Positions 27,346 through 36,525 of a stretch of DNA of 64,000 nt are shown one piece after another. This stretch comes from UBA9732 sp052170315. GTDB lineage: Bacteria; Spirochaetota; Spirochaetia; Sphaerochaetales; Sphaerochaetaceae. The position numbers were made by a program, and so were the translations under genes. Positions within the stretch are counted from its first letter, which is position 1. Every line of letters begins with the position of its first letter. The stretch covers positions 1 through 64,000 of the forward strand of contig JBQNAT010000001.1 of the NCBI GenBank assembly GCA_052170315.1, in the 5' to 3' direction. The notes below the pieces were generated by a model, which was given only the letters and a program-made list of their open reading frames with translations, did not search any database and was not told the DNA's origin.

Positions 27346-28254
27346 TCATCCCTTCACGCTCCCCGCCAGTGTCCCCTTTGTGAAGTACTTCTGGATGAAC
27401 GGATAGGCTATTATCATTGGTATAGCGCTTATAAAAACCGAGGCCGCTTTAATAGCTTCAATAGGGGCAGACCCGAACGCGCTGGCTTCAAGATTGTCGT
27501 TCATGCTGGTTCCTATGAGGATATCCCTAAGAAGCAGAGGCAGAGGCTTAAGCGCTGTCTTCTGAAGATAGAGCAGAGACCTCATGTAGTCATTCCAGAA
27601 CGATACTCCGTAATAAAGGGCAATGGTCATGATTATGGCCTTTGACAGAGGCAGAATTATCTTGAACATTATCTGGATGTCGTTACATCCGTCTATGAAG
27701 GCGCTCTCCCTGAGGTCATTGGGGATGCCTTCAAAGAACTGTCTCATTATTATCATGTTATAGGTGCTTAGCGCCACCGGCAGGAAAACCGAAGGCAGCT
27801 GATTCACAAGCCCAAGCTTTGAAACAAGAAGGTAGGTCGGGACAATTCCAACATCAAATACATAGGGTATCATTACGAAGATTGTTATCCATTTCTTTCC
27901 CGGCACACCCTTTACGGAAAGCCCGTAGGCCATTGGGACTGTGAGTATCAGCGCGGTGGCAACGCCCATGACAAGTATTTTGATACTGTTCATAAAGGAA
28001 TTTATGAAGCCCTGGTTTCCCAGCAGAGCCCTGTAGGCTGCAACCGACCATTTCCATGGAGCCAGAAACATGCCTTCAAGATAGGAGCCTATGTAGTTCG
28101 CGGGCCTGAAGGAAAGAGCTATTGTACTCCATATCGGAACAATGAGGATGATTAAAAGCAACACCATGAAGACCGTGATAACCACATTGAAGGAACGGTC
28201 CGCGGCGGTGGGTCTGACTGCTATGCTTGTAACTGATTTAACTTTCTTTGACAT
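27346..28254 (-). CDS. Carbohydrate ABC transporter permease, LplC/YtcP type
   Basis: 302 residues, six predicted membrane segments, and the EAA cytoplasmic loop (ESAFIDGCNDIQIMFKIILPLSKAI). AGGAGG precedes the ATG, 10 bases after the partner permease. Together they form the membrane channel of the oligogalacturonide importer. Confidence 0.9.
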   Translation of the reverse strand: MSKKVKSVTSIAVRPTAADRSFNVVITVFMVLLLIILIVPIWSTIALSFRPANYIGSYLEGMFLAPWKWSVAAYRALLGNQGFINSFMNSIKILVMGVATALILTVPMAYGLSVKGVPGKKWITIFVMIPYVFDVGIVPTYLLVSKLGLVNQLPSVFLPVALSTYNMIIMRQFFEGIPNDLRESAFIDGCNDIQIMFKIILPLSKAIIMTIALYYGVSFWNDYMRSLLYLQKTALKPLPLLLRDILIGTSMNDNLEASAFGSAPIEAIKAASVFISAIPMIIAYPFIQKYFTKGTLAGSVKG

Positions 28255-28264
28255 ATCAGACCTC

Positions 28265-29365
28265 CTAGAACAGTGAATTTTCGGTGAACTTCCTGGAAGC
28301 CCAGTTTGAAAGGAACAGCAGGGACATGCCTATTATTCCCTTGAATATGCCGGCAGCCGTTGCCAGACTGAACTGTCCGTTGATGGTGCCTCTGTAAACC
28401 CAGGTATCAATGATATCTCCAACGCTGTATACTGCAGGACTGTACAGCATGTACAGCTGGTTGAAGCCTGCGTTAAGGATAGTTCCGATTTTCATCAGAA
28501 GCACAATGACTATAACAGGTTTTATTGAAGGCAGAGTTATGTAACGCACCCTCTGCCAGCTGTTGGCTCCTTCAACGATTGCGGCCTCGAACAGTGTGGA
28601 GTCAATTCCCATAAGAGCCGCGATGAAGATGATGGCGCTCCACCCGATTTCCTTCCAGGCATCGGATAGTATGACAATTACGGGGAAAGCGCCGGTATCT
28701 GTGAGAAAACTCCTTGGAGTGCCGCCGAAGAGCTTGATTATGTCGTTAATAAGACCCTCGCTCGGGGACAGGATTGCAAGGAGAATACCGTACATGATGA
28801 CCCAGGAAAGGAAGTGAGGCAGATAGGAAAGTGTCTGAACAACCTTCCTGAGTATTTTGTATGTGCATTCATAGATGCAGATTGCAAGAATAATGGAAAG
28901 AGGAAGGCTTACAATAAGCTTCCCGAAGCTGTACATGAGGGTGTTTCTGATAAGGTCCCAGAAATAGTAGGAGCCTATGAAGGTTTTGAAGTTCTTAAAG
29001 CCTACCCATGCACCGCCTGTGATGCCTGTACGCTTTAGGGAAATGAAATCCCTGAAAGCTATCTGAGCGTTCCACATCGGGATAAATTTGAATATGAAAT
29101 AGTAAATAAGAGGGATGAGCAGCATGAGATAGATGTATTTATGCCTGTTTATCTCTGCCAGAATATGAGCCCTCTCGGACCTCTTAAGCTGAGCCTTTTT
29201 TTCCTTAAGCGAAGCGGCAACAGGCGCAAGCGACGCCTTAAGGCTTTCGGCCTTTGCGGTATCGTTTTTATTACGTGCCTCCTTTATGAGAGCATCATAA
29301 TTTTTGACCATACCTTCGAGTACATCCACTTCTTCAAATAATCGGTAATTCTTTATACTTCTCAT
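28265..29365 (-). CDS. Carbohydrate ABC transporter permease, LplB type, with N-terminal coiled coil
   Basis: Membrane part with about six segments and the EAA loop (FEAAIVEGANSWQRVRYITLP). The first ~75 residues are a lysine/glutamate-rich predicted coiled coil (EARNKNDTAKAESLKASL), which ordinary LplB permeases lack. I set the start at ATG 29365 (MRSIKNYR), behind a GGGGG site; the frame is open 15 codons further up. First gene of the transport-enzyme run, 127 bases below the regulator gene. Confidence 0.85.
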   Translation of the reverse strand: MRSIKNYRLFEEVDVLEGMVKNYDALIKEARNKNDTAKAESLKASLAPVAASLKEKKAQLKRSERAHILAEINRHKYIYLMLLIPLIYYFIFKFIPMWNAQIAFRDFISLKRTGITGGAWVGFKNFKTFIGSYYFWDLIRNTLMYSFGKLIVSLPLSIILAICIYECTYKILRKVVQTLSYLPHFLSWVIMYGILLAILSPSEGLINDIIKLFGGTPRSFLTDTGAFPVIVILSDAWKEIGWSAIIFIAALMGIDSTLFEAAIVEGANSWQRVRYITLPSIKPVIVIVLLMKIGTILNAGFNQLYMLYSPAVYSVGDIIDTWVYRGTINGQFSLATAAGIFKGIIGMSLLFLSNWASRKFTENSLF

Positions 29366-29491
29366 TTTGCAATGTCCCCCACTATCAATTGACAGCCTTC
29401 TCCCATCCATTGTATGTATTTAAAGTTTATTGCAGGCGTTTCGTAAATATACTACGGAATTTTGTACTTTTCCGACTTTTTTAAGTAAAAG

Positions 29492-32400
29492 CTACAGGCT
29501 GCTTTTTCTTGCAGCCCTTATGAAGCTTGGACTGTAGCCTTTGATTTTTTTAAATACGCGGCAAAAATATGCCTGGTCCTGAAAACCCGTCGCCATTGAA
29601 ATTTCGTTAACCGACATACCTGTATTTCTGAGCAGCCTTCCCGCAAGCCAAACGCGGTAGCGGTTCACGTAATCCCAGGGTGAAAGCCCCAGTTCTTTTT
29701 TAAATATTCTTGTAAGATAATCCTCTGAAACATGAACATCGTCAGCAATCTGCCAGCGGCTTATGGGCAGCGTCGCGTGCGTACAGATGAAGGCCTGGGC
29801 TTTCTTGACTATGGCTCCGGTGGGCGTTGCAAGCAGAGCGGAGCCTCCCAGTACGGCGCGGACGCGCATGGCAAATTCTTCACTTTCCAGCATGCAGGTG
29901 TTGACCACAATAACATTGGGAATGTCATTGAACACGCCCGAAAAGCTGTTGTCCATGTAGTCCGTGCAGACAATAACCGGAGTCCGGGAAACACGTTTCA
30001 TTCCCCTCAGTGATACAAGAAACGATATCACCGAAGGTATTTTATTCGAGTACTCATCCGTTTTAATGACCACCAAAGCCGGTTCATGGAGCTTGCACAG
30101 CGAAACCGCGCCGCCTATATCCGCCTGCAGTATCTCAGGCTCCCGCAGCCACCTGTAAAGGTCCTCCACAGGCTCCCCCAGATGAAGAATAACCTTTCCT
30201 TTGGCATCTACCAGTGTGCGTATGGAGTCTTCCAGACTTTTCGAGTCCGGACAATCCATGCATATGAAAGGCAGATTTCTGTACCTTTCGTTTGACGCAA
30301 GCGCTGAAAGCCATGTAAGCGCGCTGTAGCCTTTGAAATCCGAGTCCCAGTAAACAGCCCCTGTCAGGCTTGGAAGCCTGTGTTTTTCGGCAAAGGCGGA
30401 ACCGTCTACAACAACCGTTTCCACATCCGCAATTCTGAAGCCGGGGCTGCGGTTAATGCAGGAAAGAATACCGTCATCCTCCCACTGCCCCGCGCCCGTG
30501 CCCGAAAGACACGGATACGGAAGTATTACAGAAAAGGAAGAGCCCGAAGCGGAATATGTACCGCCGTGAAGCATGAAAATTTTCTGCGCAAGAGAAAGCC
30601 CCGTATCTCCGGGGTTTTGCTTAACGTTTCCTGACGGGTCAACAAGGTCTATTTTTACCCCGCGTTTTTGCATTTCAGCTTTGATGAATGCTCCTTCTCC
30701 CATTGACGATATTATTAAATCAATAGCCCCTTTAAGCTTTGGCTTGTCAATTAACAGGCAGGGAAGCGCATCCGAGGGCACGAAACAGCTAAACGAAGAC
30801 AGAAATGTTCCAATGTTCGCAATATAGCGGTTAAGCTCAAGCTCTCCCGTTTCGCTCAAGGCAAGGTCAACTATATGGCTTGCTCCTGTGACCTTTTCAA
30901 GTATGGATTTTTTAATCTCTTCATCAATGACGGATTCTGAAACAAGGTCTGAGATTTCCGAAAGCGGGTCCTTGAGATTTTCGCTTACGTTCGCGAAGAA
31001 GGTTCGCCGCGCACGGTCGGCATTTTCCGCCGTAAGCTGAGCGCGTCTGGCGGCATCAAAGAGCATTGAACTCCTGAGCGCGCTGGAAACCACGCTTCTT
31101 ATTTCTTCGCATACAGCTCCGTTGAAGACACGGGGTTTCATAAGAAGATATCCCATGTCCTCCGTTTCGGAACAAAGAGGCGCGCATATCCATACCCCGT
31201 TGTCAAGTATATCCATTTTTTCCGGCACAAGAAGATTTTCCGAGAACGCGCAGTCATAGCCTACCAGCTGAGATTCTTCGCCGTTGCCCATTACCAAATA
31301 CATTTTGTCAAAGCCTAATTGGGATGTGTTCTTCTTTATCGTATCCGCAATTTCCGCAACGGTACCTGCTTCAAGAAGCTCGTTATTGAAACTGCTGAAG
31401 GCATTTCTCTGCTGGCGCTCTTCATAGCTTCTTATTGAGTTGTACCTGTCAAGGACAAACGGCAGTAAGGAATTCGCGTTTTCAGCTATGAAAGCCCTGT
31501 CTTTTTCGCTTATCGAGGAAATACTTTCGAAGCTGCCTATAACCTTAGTTATTTCAAAGACATCCGCTCCATGGGAAAAAAGCGAGTCTAAAAGTTCCCT
31601 TATGTTTGCCTCTGTGGCATTTTGGGCAATTCGGCTTACCATGTACTGGGCATTTCCCGACGCAATCGGAAAATTACGTGAAATCCCGTCAGCAAGAGCT
31701 GAAATACTTGCCACGCTGCTCCACTTCTTCTCACCCCTGCACCCGCAGCTTCTTCTTATCACAGGCATCATGGGAAGCAGAGTGTCGGGACATGCACGTC
31801 CGGATACGATATCCCTGAAAGTCCTTACGGCAATTCTTCCAAGCCCGGCATACGGAAGGCGCATTGTCGTTGCCGGGATATTTAGCATTCTTGCTTCCAA
31901 AGAGTCGTTAAAGCCGCACACTATTACGTCATGCGGATACTCATAACCATGCCCTGAAAGTTCCTGCACCGCCCCGTACAGCATCAAATCACTTGCGCAG
32001 ATTACAGTATCAAAATCTTTTACGGGGATTTTTCCGCGCCCTTCCAGTAGCTGTCTCATGCTTTCCGCCCCGAAGTGCCACAGTGCAGGGTCGGATACTA
32101 TGCCGGGGTCTGTTTCAATGTCATTTTCCTTAAGCACGTCAAGATAGGCCTGAAACCTTTCGTTTGCTGAATGATGGTTCTCAGGTCCGCGTATATAGGC
32201 AATTTTCTTTGAGCCGTGCTCTTTTATGCAATGGTTTACTATATACCTTGAGCCCTCATAGGCATTGAACTTGACATCCGGTATTTCGGGAAAGCGTTTG
32301 GTTTTCCCGTCTATGGTTACCATTGGAAGTTTCGCCATTTTTTCAAAGCCGTTAAGTACGTCCTCCGGTCCCGCATTGGCAGTAAGAGAAGAGCTCCATA

Positions 32401-32605
32401 TAATTGAACCGTCCAGATTGTCAGGGTTTACCAGTCTGTAAATCGAATTCTTCATTCTGTCCAGCGGAAAATTGCTCTTAAGTCGTCCTCCCGGGAAGAC
32501 AATGAGACAGTCTTTGTCTTTTTCCGAAAACATAGAGGCAACAGCCGGCAGCATTGATGTGGAAGAACCGGTAAACAAATCGGCCAGAACAAAACCTATG
32601 CGCAT
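29492..32605 (-). CDS. Giant one-chain regulator: LacI-like sensor, degenerate kinase/receiver, AraC HTH
   Basis: 1037 residues, cytoplasmic. Residues 1 to about 285 resemble a LacI-type ligand-binding domain without the DNA-binding head (ending SCGCRGEK). A GAF-like middle follows, then a histidine-kinase-like helix (FFANVSENLKDPL, about 535-550) in which the phospho-acceptor His is Glu. Next is a reduced ATPase fold (GLSLAQKIFMLHGG), a receiver-like region, and an AraC DNA-binding domain (about 935-1037: SEDYLTRIFKKELGLSP, FCRVFKKIKGYSP). It probably senses a pectic sugar directly and activates the operon downstream. Confidence 0.85.
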   Translation of the reverse strand: MRIGFVLADLFTGSSTSMLPAVASMFSEKDKDCLIVFPGGRLKSNFPLDRMKNSIYRLVNPDNLDGSIIWSSSLTANAGPEDVLNGFEKMAKLPMVTIDGKTKRFPEIPDVKFNAYEGSRYIVNHCIKEHGSKKIAYIRGPENHHSANERFQAYLDVLKENDIETDPGIVSDPALWHFGAESMRQLLEGRGKIPVKDFDTVICASDLMLYGAVQELSGHGYEYPHDVIVCGFNDSLEARMLNIPATTMRLPYAGLGRIAVRTFRDIVSGRACPDTLLPMMPVIRRSCGCRGEKKWSSVASISALADGISRNFPIASGNAQYMVSRIAQNATEANIRELLDSLFSHGADVFEITKVIGSFESISSISEKDRAFIAENANSLLPFVLDRYNSIRSYEERQQRNAFSSFNNELLEAGTVAEIADTIKKNTSQLGFDKMYLVMGNGEESQLVGYDCAFSENLLVPEKMDILDNGVWICAPLCSETEDMGYLLMKPRVFNGAVCEEIRSVVSSALRSSMLFDAARRAQLTAENADRARRTFFANVSENLKDPLSEISDLVSESVIDEEIKKSILEKVTGASHIVDLALSETGELELNRYIANIGTFLSSFSCFVPSDALPCLLIDKPKLKGAIDLIISSMGEGAFIKAEMQKRGVKIDLVDPSGNVKQNPGDTGLSLAQKIFMLHGGTYSASGSSFSVILPYPCLSGTGAGQWEDDGILSCINRSPGFRIADVETVVVDGSAFAEKHRLPSLTGAVYWDSDFKGYSALTWLSALASNERYRNLPFICMDCPDSKSLEDSIRTLVDAKGKVILHLGEPVEDLYRWLREPEILQADIGGAVSLCKLHEPALVVIKTDEYSNKIPSVISFLVSLRGMKRVSRTPVIVCTDYMDNSFSGVFNDIPNVIVVNTCMLESEEFAMRVRAVLGGSALLATPTGAIVKKAQAFICTHATLPISRWQIADDVHVSEDYLTRIFKKELGLSPWDYVNRYRVWLAGRLLRNTGMSVNEISMATGFQDQAYFCRVFKKIKGYSPSFIRAARKSSL

Positions 32606-32613
32606 TTTTATTA

Positions 32614-32642
32614 ATTATATAGCGGCAATAAAAAGAAATCAA
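32614..32642 (-). promoter_or_regulatory. Promoter of the giant regulator, predicted leaderless
   Basis: TTGATT (32642-32637), 17 bases, TATAAT (32619-32614). Transcription would start at about 32606-32607, at or within two bases of the ATG at 32605. No Shine-Dalgarno is possible in such a leader. Confidence 0.6.
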
Positions 32643-32787
32643 AGAATTTGCACAAAAACGACTTCAGCGATTATTAAGGAGACGAATGGCCGTAAAAGCC
32701 GTATTGAACCGGCGCAGTCAAATCTAATAAAATATGTTTCTTGATAAATGAGCGCCGGTACACACATAATATATTCGGAGGAAAAGC

Positions 32788-34110
32788 TTGCGCGCGGTAA
32801 TTGATACAGGCAACATATTCATAATAATTTTTTTAACGGGAACCTGCATGTCATTCCTGCTGTCGCATTTTCTTGAAAGTCTGGATTACAGGAACAGGAA
32901 AATGACGGGCGGAACAATACCCGAGATACTGAAAAAGTATCCCGAGTCTGAAATTTTTGATGCGCAAAAGCTTAAAAAAATAACAGATTACGAAAACGAA
33001 AAATATTACTCATGGTTTTCAGAAAGCATATTATCTTTTATTCTCACCATCTGCCTTATTGTTTTCGGCTTTTATGTGCTTATCTGCAATCTTGTAATTT
33101 CATGGTTCGGAGAACCTGTAACAGTAGGAAAAACTTTCCTGTGCTTTTTGATTTACAGTCTGGCAGCAGGTATCCCCGAGCGGATAATCCGCCTGCCGTT
33201 TTCCATACACAGAGAGTTCGTGCTGGAAAAGAAATTCGGTTTCAGCAACATGACGGTAAAGCTTTGGATTGCTGACGGCCTTAAGAATACCGCAATGTCT
33301 CTTATTCTTTCTTCACTGCTTTATTTTGCGGCATCTTTTTTCTTTGTAAAATGCCCCGAATCCTGGTGGATTGTTCTTGCTGTAATACTTATGGCGCTTG
33401 TCGCCCTGATAAACCTGATATACCCGAAGTTCATTGCGCCCATTTTCAATAAATTCCAGTCCCTTGAAGACGGAGAGCTGAAAACAAGGCTGGAAAACAT
33501 GCTTGAAAAGGCGGGTTTTTCGTCCGACGGGCTTTTTGTAATGGATGCCTCAAAACGCAGCAAGCATTCCAACGCTTATTTCTCGGGCTTCGGAAAAGCA
33601 AAACGGATAGTTTTATACGATACGCTTATAAAAACTCTGACGGTTGACGAGATAGAATCTGTTATGGCTCATGAGGTGGGACACTACAAGCTTCACCACA
33701 TAACACGGCGTATGCTTTTGATGTTCCCGCTGATTCTTACAGGCTCTTTTCTTTTCTTCAAAATCACTCATATACCGGCTTTATATACAGGCTTCGGGTT
33801 TAAAATTGCGAACATAAACGCGATGCAGTTCGTAGGAATTGACCTTGTAATGAGGCTGTTTTCAGGGCTTTCGATTTTGATTAACCCTGTTTTAAACTTC
33901 TTCTCCAGAAGAAACGAATATGCCGCGGACAGGTATTCCGCGAAACTGTGCGAAACGGGGAAGCCTTTAATCACTGCTCTGATTAAGCTCAACAGCGAAA
34001 ATCTTTCTGAGCTTATACCGCCGAAACTTTATTCTGCGTTCCACTATTCTCATCCCACTTTGGCGGAAAGAGTCGTGGCGCTTGAAAAAATACAGATATT
34101 AAAAAATTAA
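32788..34110 (+). CDS. M48 family membrane zinc endopeptidase (Ste24/HtpX-like)
   Basis: 440 residues with several membrane helices and the zinc motif HEVGH (about residues 295-299, MAHEVGHYKLHH), plus a downstream glutamate region (RRNEYAADRYSA) that gives the third ligand. The layout matches the CAAX-protease Ste24 branch more than short HtpX. It acts in membrane protein quality control. The start is TTG 32788 with GGAGG six bases before; no earlier start fits. Followed 17 bases later by the alcohol dehydrogenase gene. Confidence 0.85.
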   Translation: MRAVIDTGNIFIIIFLTGTCMSFLLSHFLESLDYRNRKMTGGTIPEILKKYPESEIFDAQKLKKITDYENEKYYSWFSESILSFILTICLIVFGFYVLICNLVISWFGEPVTVGKTFLCFLIYSLAAGIPERIIRLPFSIHREFVLEKKFGFSNMTVKLWIADGLKNTAMSLILSSLLYFAASFFFVKCPESWWIVLAVILMALVALINLIYPKFIAPIFNKFQSLEDGELKTRLENMLEKAGFSSDGLFVMDASKRSKHSNAYFSGFGKAKRIVLYDTLIKTLTVDEIESVMAHEVGHYKLHHITRRMLLMFPLILTGSFLFFKITHIPALYTGFGFKIANINAMQFVGIDLVMRLFSGLSILINPVLNFFSRRNEYAADRYSAKLCETGKPLITALIKLNSENLSELIPPKLYSAFHYSHPTLAERVVALEKIQILKN

Positions 34111-34127
34111 AATAAAACGGAGGAAAC

Positions 34128-35282
34128 ATGAATAATTTTACTTATCACGTTCAAACCAGAATCAATTTCGGCAGGGAGCAGCTTTCACATCTTGCGGAAC
34201 TGCGAGAATCCGGCAAAAAAGTCCTGTATGTCTACGGCGGCGGCTCAATCAAAAAAAGCGGTCTGTATGACAAGACAATGAAAATCCTAAAGGACGCGGG
34301 TCTTGAAGTTTTTGAGCTGTCAGGCGTTGAGCCCAACCCCAGAATCGAAACTGTGAGAAAAGGCGCCAGGCTTTGCAAGGACAACGGTATTGAAATGGTA
34401 CTTGCTGTAGGCGGAGGTTCAGCCATAGACTGCTCAAAGGTTATTGCCGGCGCGGCATGCTATGAAGGCGATGCCTGGGATCTTGTAATTCATCCGGAGC
34501 TTATCAAAAAGAGCCTTCCCGTTTACAGCGTCCTAACGCTTTCCGCAACAGGTTCGGAAATGGACCCGTTTGCCGTTATTTCAGACATGTCAAAGAATGA
34601 AAAATGGGGAACCGGTTCTCCCCTCTTTGTGCCTAAGATGTCCATACTTGACCCGACTCTGACCTTCACAGTCTCAAAAAAGCAGACAAGCGCGGGCACT
34701 GCGGACATAATGAGCCACACTCTGGAAAACTACTTCAATCAGGTAAAAGGCGCATATCTTCAGGCTCGTATGTGCGAAGCCATCCTGAAAACCCTGATTC
34801 ACTATGGACCAATCGCTCTTGAGCATCCCGACAATTATGAAGCCAGGGCAAACCTCATGTGGTGTTCTTCCCTTGCAATCAACGGGCTTCTTTCAAAAGG
34901 CGCGGATGTCGGCTGGTGCGTGCATCCGATGGAGCATGAGCTTTCCGCATTCTATGACATCACCCACGGTGAAGGTCTTGCCATCCTTACCCCTCATTTT
35001 CTCGAGTTCGCGCTGAATGAAAAAACTCTCTGGAAGTTTGTGGAATACGGGCGCAACGTATTTGGAATCACAGAAGGAACCGATATGGAGATAGCAAAGG
35101 CCTCGATTCGCGCGACAAAGGACTTCTTTAAGAAAATGGGTCTGCCGTCGACACTTACGGAGGTCGGAATAGATGACAAGTATTTTGATATCATGGCACA
35201 GAAGGCGTCTGCGGGAAGCGTTGGCTCCTTCGTACCGCTTTCAAAGAAAGGCATTATTTCTATTTACAGGGCGGCCCTCTAA
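34128..35282 (+). CDS. Iron-containing alcohol dehydrogenase (BdhA/YqhD-like)
   Basis: 384 residues of the group III iron-dependent dehydrogenases. NAD(P)-binding GGGSAIDCSKVIA, TLSATGSEMDPFAV, and the metal ligands around GTADIMSHTLENYF and CVHPMEHELSAFYDITHG. Likely reduces short aldehydes to alcohols during fermentation, preferring NADPH as in butanol dehydrogenases of this subgroup. GGAGG before the ATG; followed by a terminator. Confidence 0.9.
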   Translation: MNNFTYHVQTRINFGREQLSHLAELRESGKKVLYVYGGGSIKKSGLYDKTMKILKDAGLEVFELSGVEPNPRIETVRKGARLCKDNGIEMVLAVGGGSAIDCSKVIAGAACYEGDAWDLVIHPELIKKSLPVYSVLTLSATGSEMDPFAVISDMSKNEKWGTGSPLFVPKMSILDPTLTFTVSKKQTSAGTADIMSHTLENYFNQVKGAYLQARMCEAILKTLIHYGPIALEHPDNYEARANLMWCSSLAINGLLSKGADVGWCVHPMEHELSAFYDITHGEGLAILTPHFLEFALNEKTLWKFVEYGRNVFGITEGTDMEIAKASIRATKDFFKKMGLPSTLTEVGIDDKYFDIMAQKASAGSVGSFVPLSKKGIISIYRAAL

Positions 35283-35305
35283 GACGGACAGCCTGAAAAC
35301 GGATG

Positions 35306-35337
35306 AATCCCCTTCACAAAACGGAGGGGATTTTTCT
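35306..35337 (+). terminator. Rho-independent terminator after the alcohol dehydrogenase
   Basis: AATCCCC (35306-35312) pairs with GGGGATT (35326-35332), followed by a T-rich run. It separates the protease-dehydrogenase pair from the sugar-acid genes. Confidence 0.7.
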
Positions 35338-35410
35338 TAAGCCGATGTGTTTTCGGCAAATAAGATGTATCATACGGCTGAATGTCGCGAACTGTCGGAA
35401 GGAGCGAAAA

Positions 35411-36502
35411 ATGAAAACATATCACATTGGAAGAAAGGACCTCACAAGTTTTGTCGAAAATGTCTTTCTAAAGCTGGGAGTCAAACCGGAAGACGCTCTT
35501 ACATGTGCGGAAATACTGGTCGCAGCTGATGCCCGTTCAATACCAAGTCACGGCGTAGCAAGGCTTTGGCGCTATAAAAACGGGATTCAGAAGAAAATTA
35601 TGCTCACCGACGCAAAACCGGCGGTACTTAGGGAAACTCCAATGTCCCTTGTAATTGATGCCAATGGGGATATGGGAATGGGCCTAAGCAAAAAAACAAT
35701 GGAAACGGTCATTTCCAAAGCCGAAAAAACAGGTGCGGCCTTTGCGTCAATAAGAAATAGCAACCATTTCGGAATCGCAGGCTTTTACTCGGAAATGGCG
35801 GCCGGGCACGATATGATAGGTATAGCAATGACAAACACGGCGGCGCTGATGGTTCCAACCTTCGGAAGCGAAGCCATGCTTGGTACAAACCCGATAGCCT
35901 TTTCGGTTCCAGCCCTAAACGGTGAAATGTTTACGCTGGATATGGCTACAACCTGCGTAACACGCGGAAAAATTGAAACATACGAACGTGAATGTAAAAA
36001 ACTTCCGTACGGATGGGCTGTAAATACTGAAGGAAAGGTCACTGAAGATGCCGCTTCCCTTCTTGAAGACATGCTTTTCCAGAGAGGCGGAGGTCTTCTG
36101 CCTCTTGGCGGAGAGGGAGAACTTTTCAGCGGTTACAAGGGTTACGGTCTGGCGGCTCTTGTTGACATAATGACTGCGATTACAGGCGGAGGAACTTTCG
36201 GAAAATCCGTGAAGGACAGCAAGGAAACATCTGCCAGAGTCTGCCATTTCTTCGGCGCGGTACGGATAGATATATTTAGAGACGCGGAAGAATTCAAAAA
36301 GGATATGACGCGCTTCCTTTCGGAGCTGAACAACAGCAAAAAGGCCGCAGGCTGCAGCAGAATATACTATGCAGGTCAAAAGGAACATGAAAGCGAACAG
36401 CTCAGCAGGAAAGAAGGAATAGTCCTTTCAGAAAAAGTTACGGAAGAACTTGTTTCCATAGGAAAAGAACTTGGTATTGAAATTCCAAAGTTCCAAGCCT
36501 GA
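35411..36502 (+). CDS. Malate/lactate dehydrogenase family (Ldh2/YiaK-like) reductase
   Basis: 363 residues of the Ldh2 NAD(P)-dependent 2-oxoacid reductase family, which has a non-Rossmann fold. Landmarks: ARSIPSHGVAR, NSNHFGIAGFYS with the catalytic His, GTNPIAFSVPA and GYKGYGLAALVD. Family members reduce malate, lactate, ureidoglycolate or 2,3-diketo-L-gulonate (YiaK). Together with a YiaL-like protein and a TRAP transporter nearby, a sugar-acid substrate is more likely than malate. Start at ATG 35411 with AAGGAG upstream; the frame is open 36 codons earlier. Confidence 0.82.
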   Translation: MKTYHIGRKDLTSFVENVFLKLGVKPEDALTCAEILVAADARSIPSHGVARLWRYKNGIQKKIMLTDAKPAVLRETPMSLVIDANGDMGMGLSKKTMETVISKAEKTGAAFASIRNSNHFGIAGFYSEMAAGHDMIGIAMTNTAALMVPTFGSEAMLGTNPIAFSVPALNGEMFTLDMATTCVTRGKIETYERECKKLPYGWAVNTEGKVTEDAASLLEDMLFQRGGGLLPLGGEGELFSGYKGYGLAALVDIMTAITGGGTFGKSVKDSKETSARVCHFFGAVRIDIFRDAEEFKKDMTRFLSELNNSKKAAGCSRIYYAGQKEHESEQLSRKEGIVLSEKVTEELVSIGKELGIEIPKFQA

Positions 36503-36512
36503 AAAAACGTGC

Positions 36513-36518
36513 TATAAT
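36513..36518 (+). promoter_or_regulatory. -10 box of a predicted leaderless promoter before the NanA-like gene
   Basis: A perfect TATAAT ends seven bases before the ATG at 36526, and there is no Shine-Dalgarno in the 23-base gap. Transcription would begin at the A of the start codon. No good -35 box is visible, which weakens the call. Confidence 0.4.
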
Positions 36519-36525
36519 TCATTGC

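Noticed and set aside
32686..32727. 13-codon ORF with a good AAGGAGA site between the giant regulator and the M48 protease gene
   Set aside because: No terminator or pairing structure follows, no promoter can be assigned, and the length is within chance. Not listed as a gene.
35303..35410. Upstream extension of the Ldh2-type reductase frame
   Set aside because: The extra 36 codons span the terminator at 35306-35337 and lack family sequence; AAGGAG marks ATG 35411.
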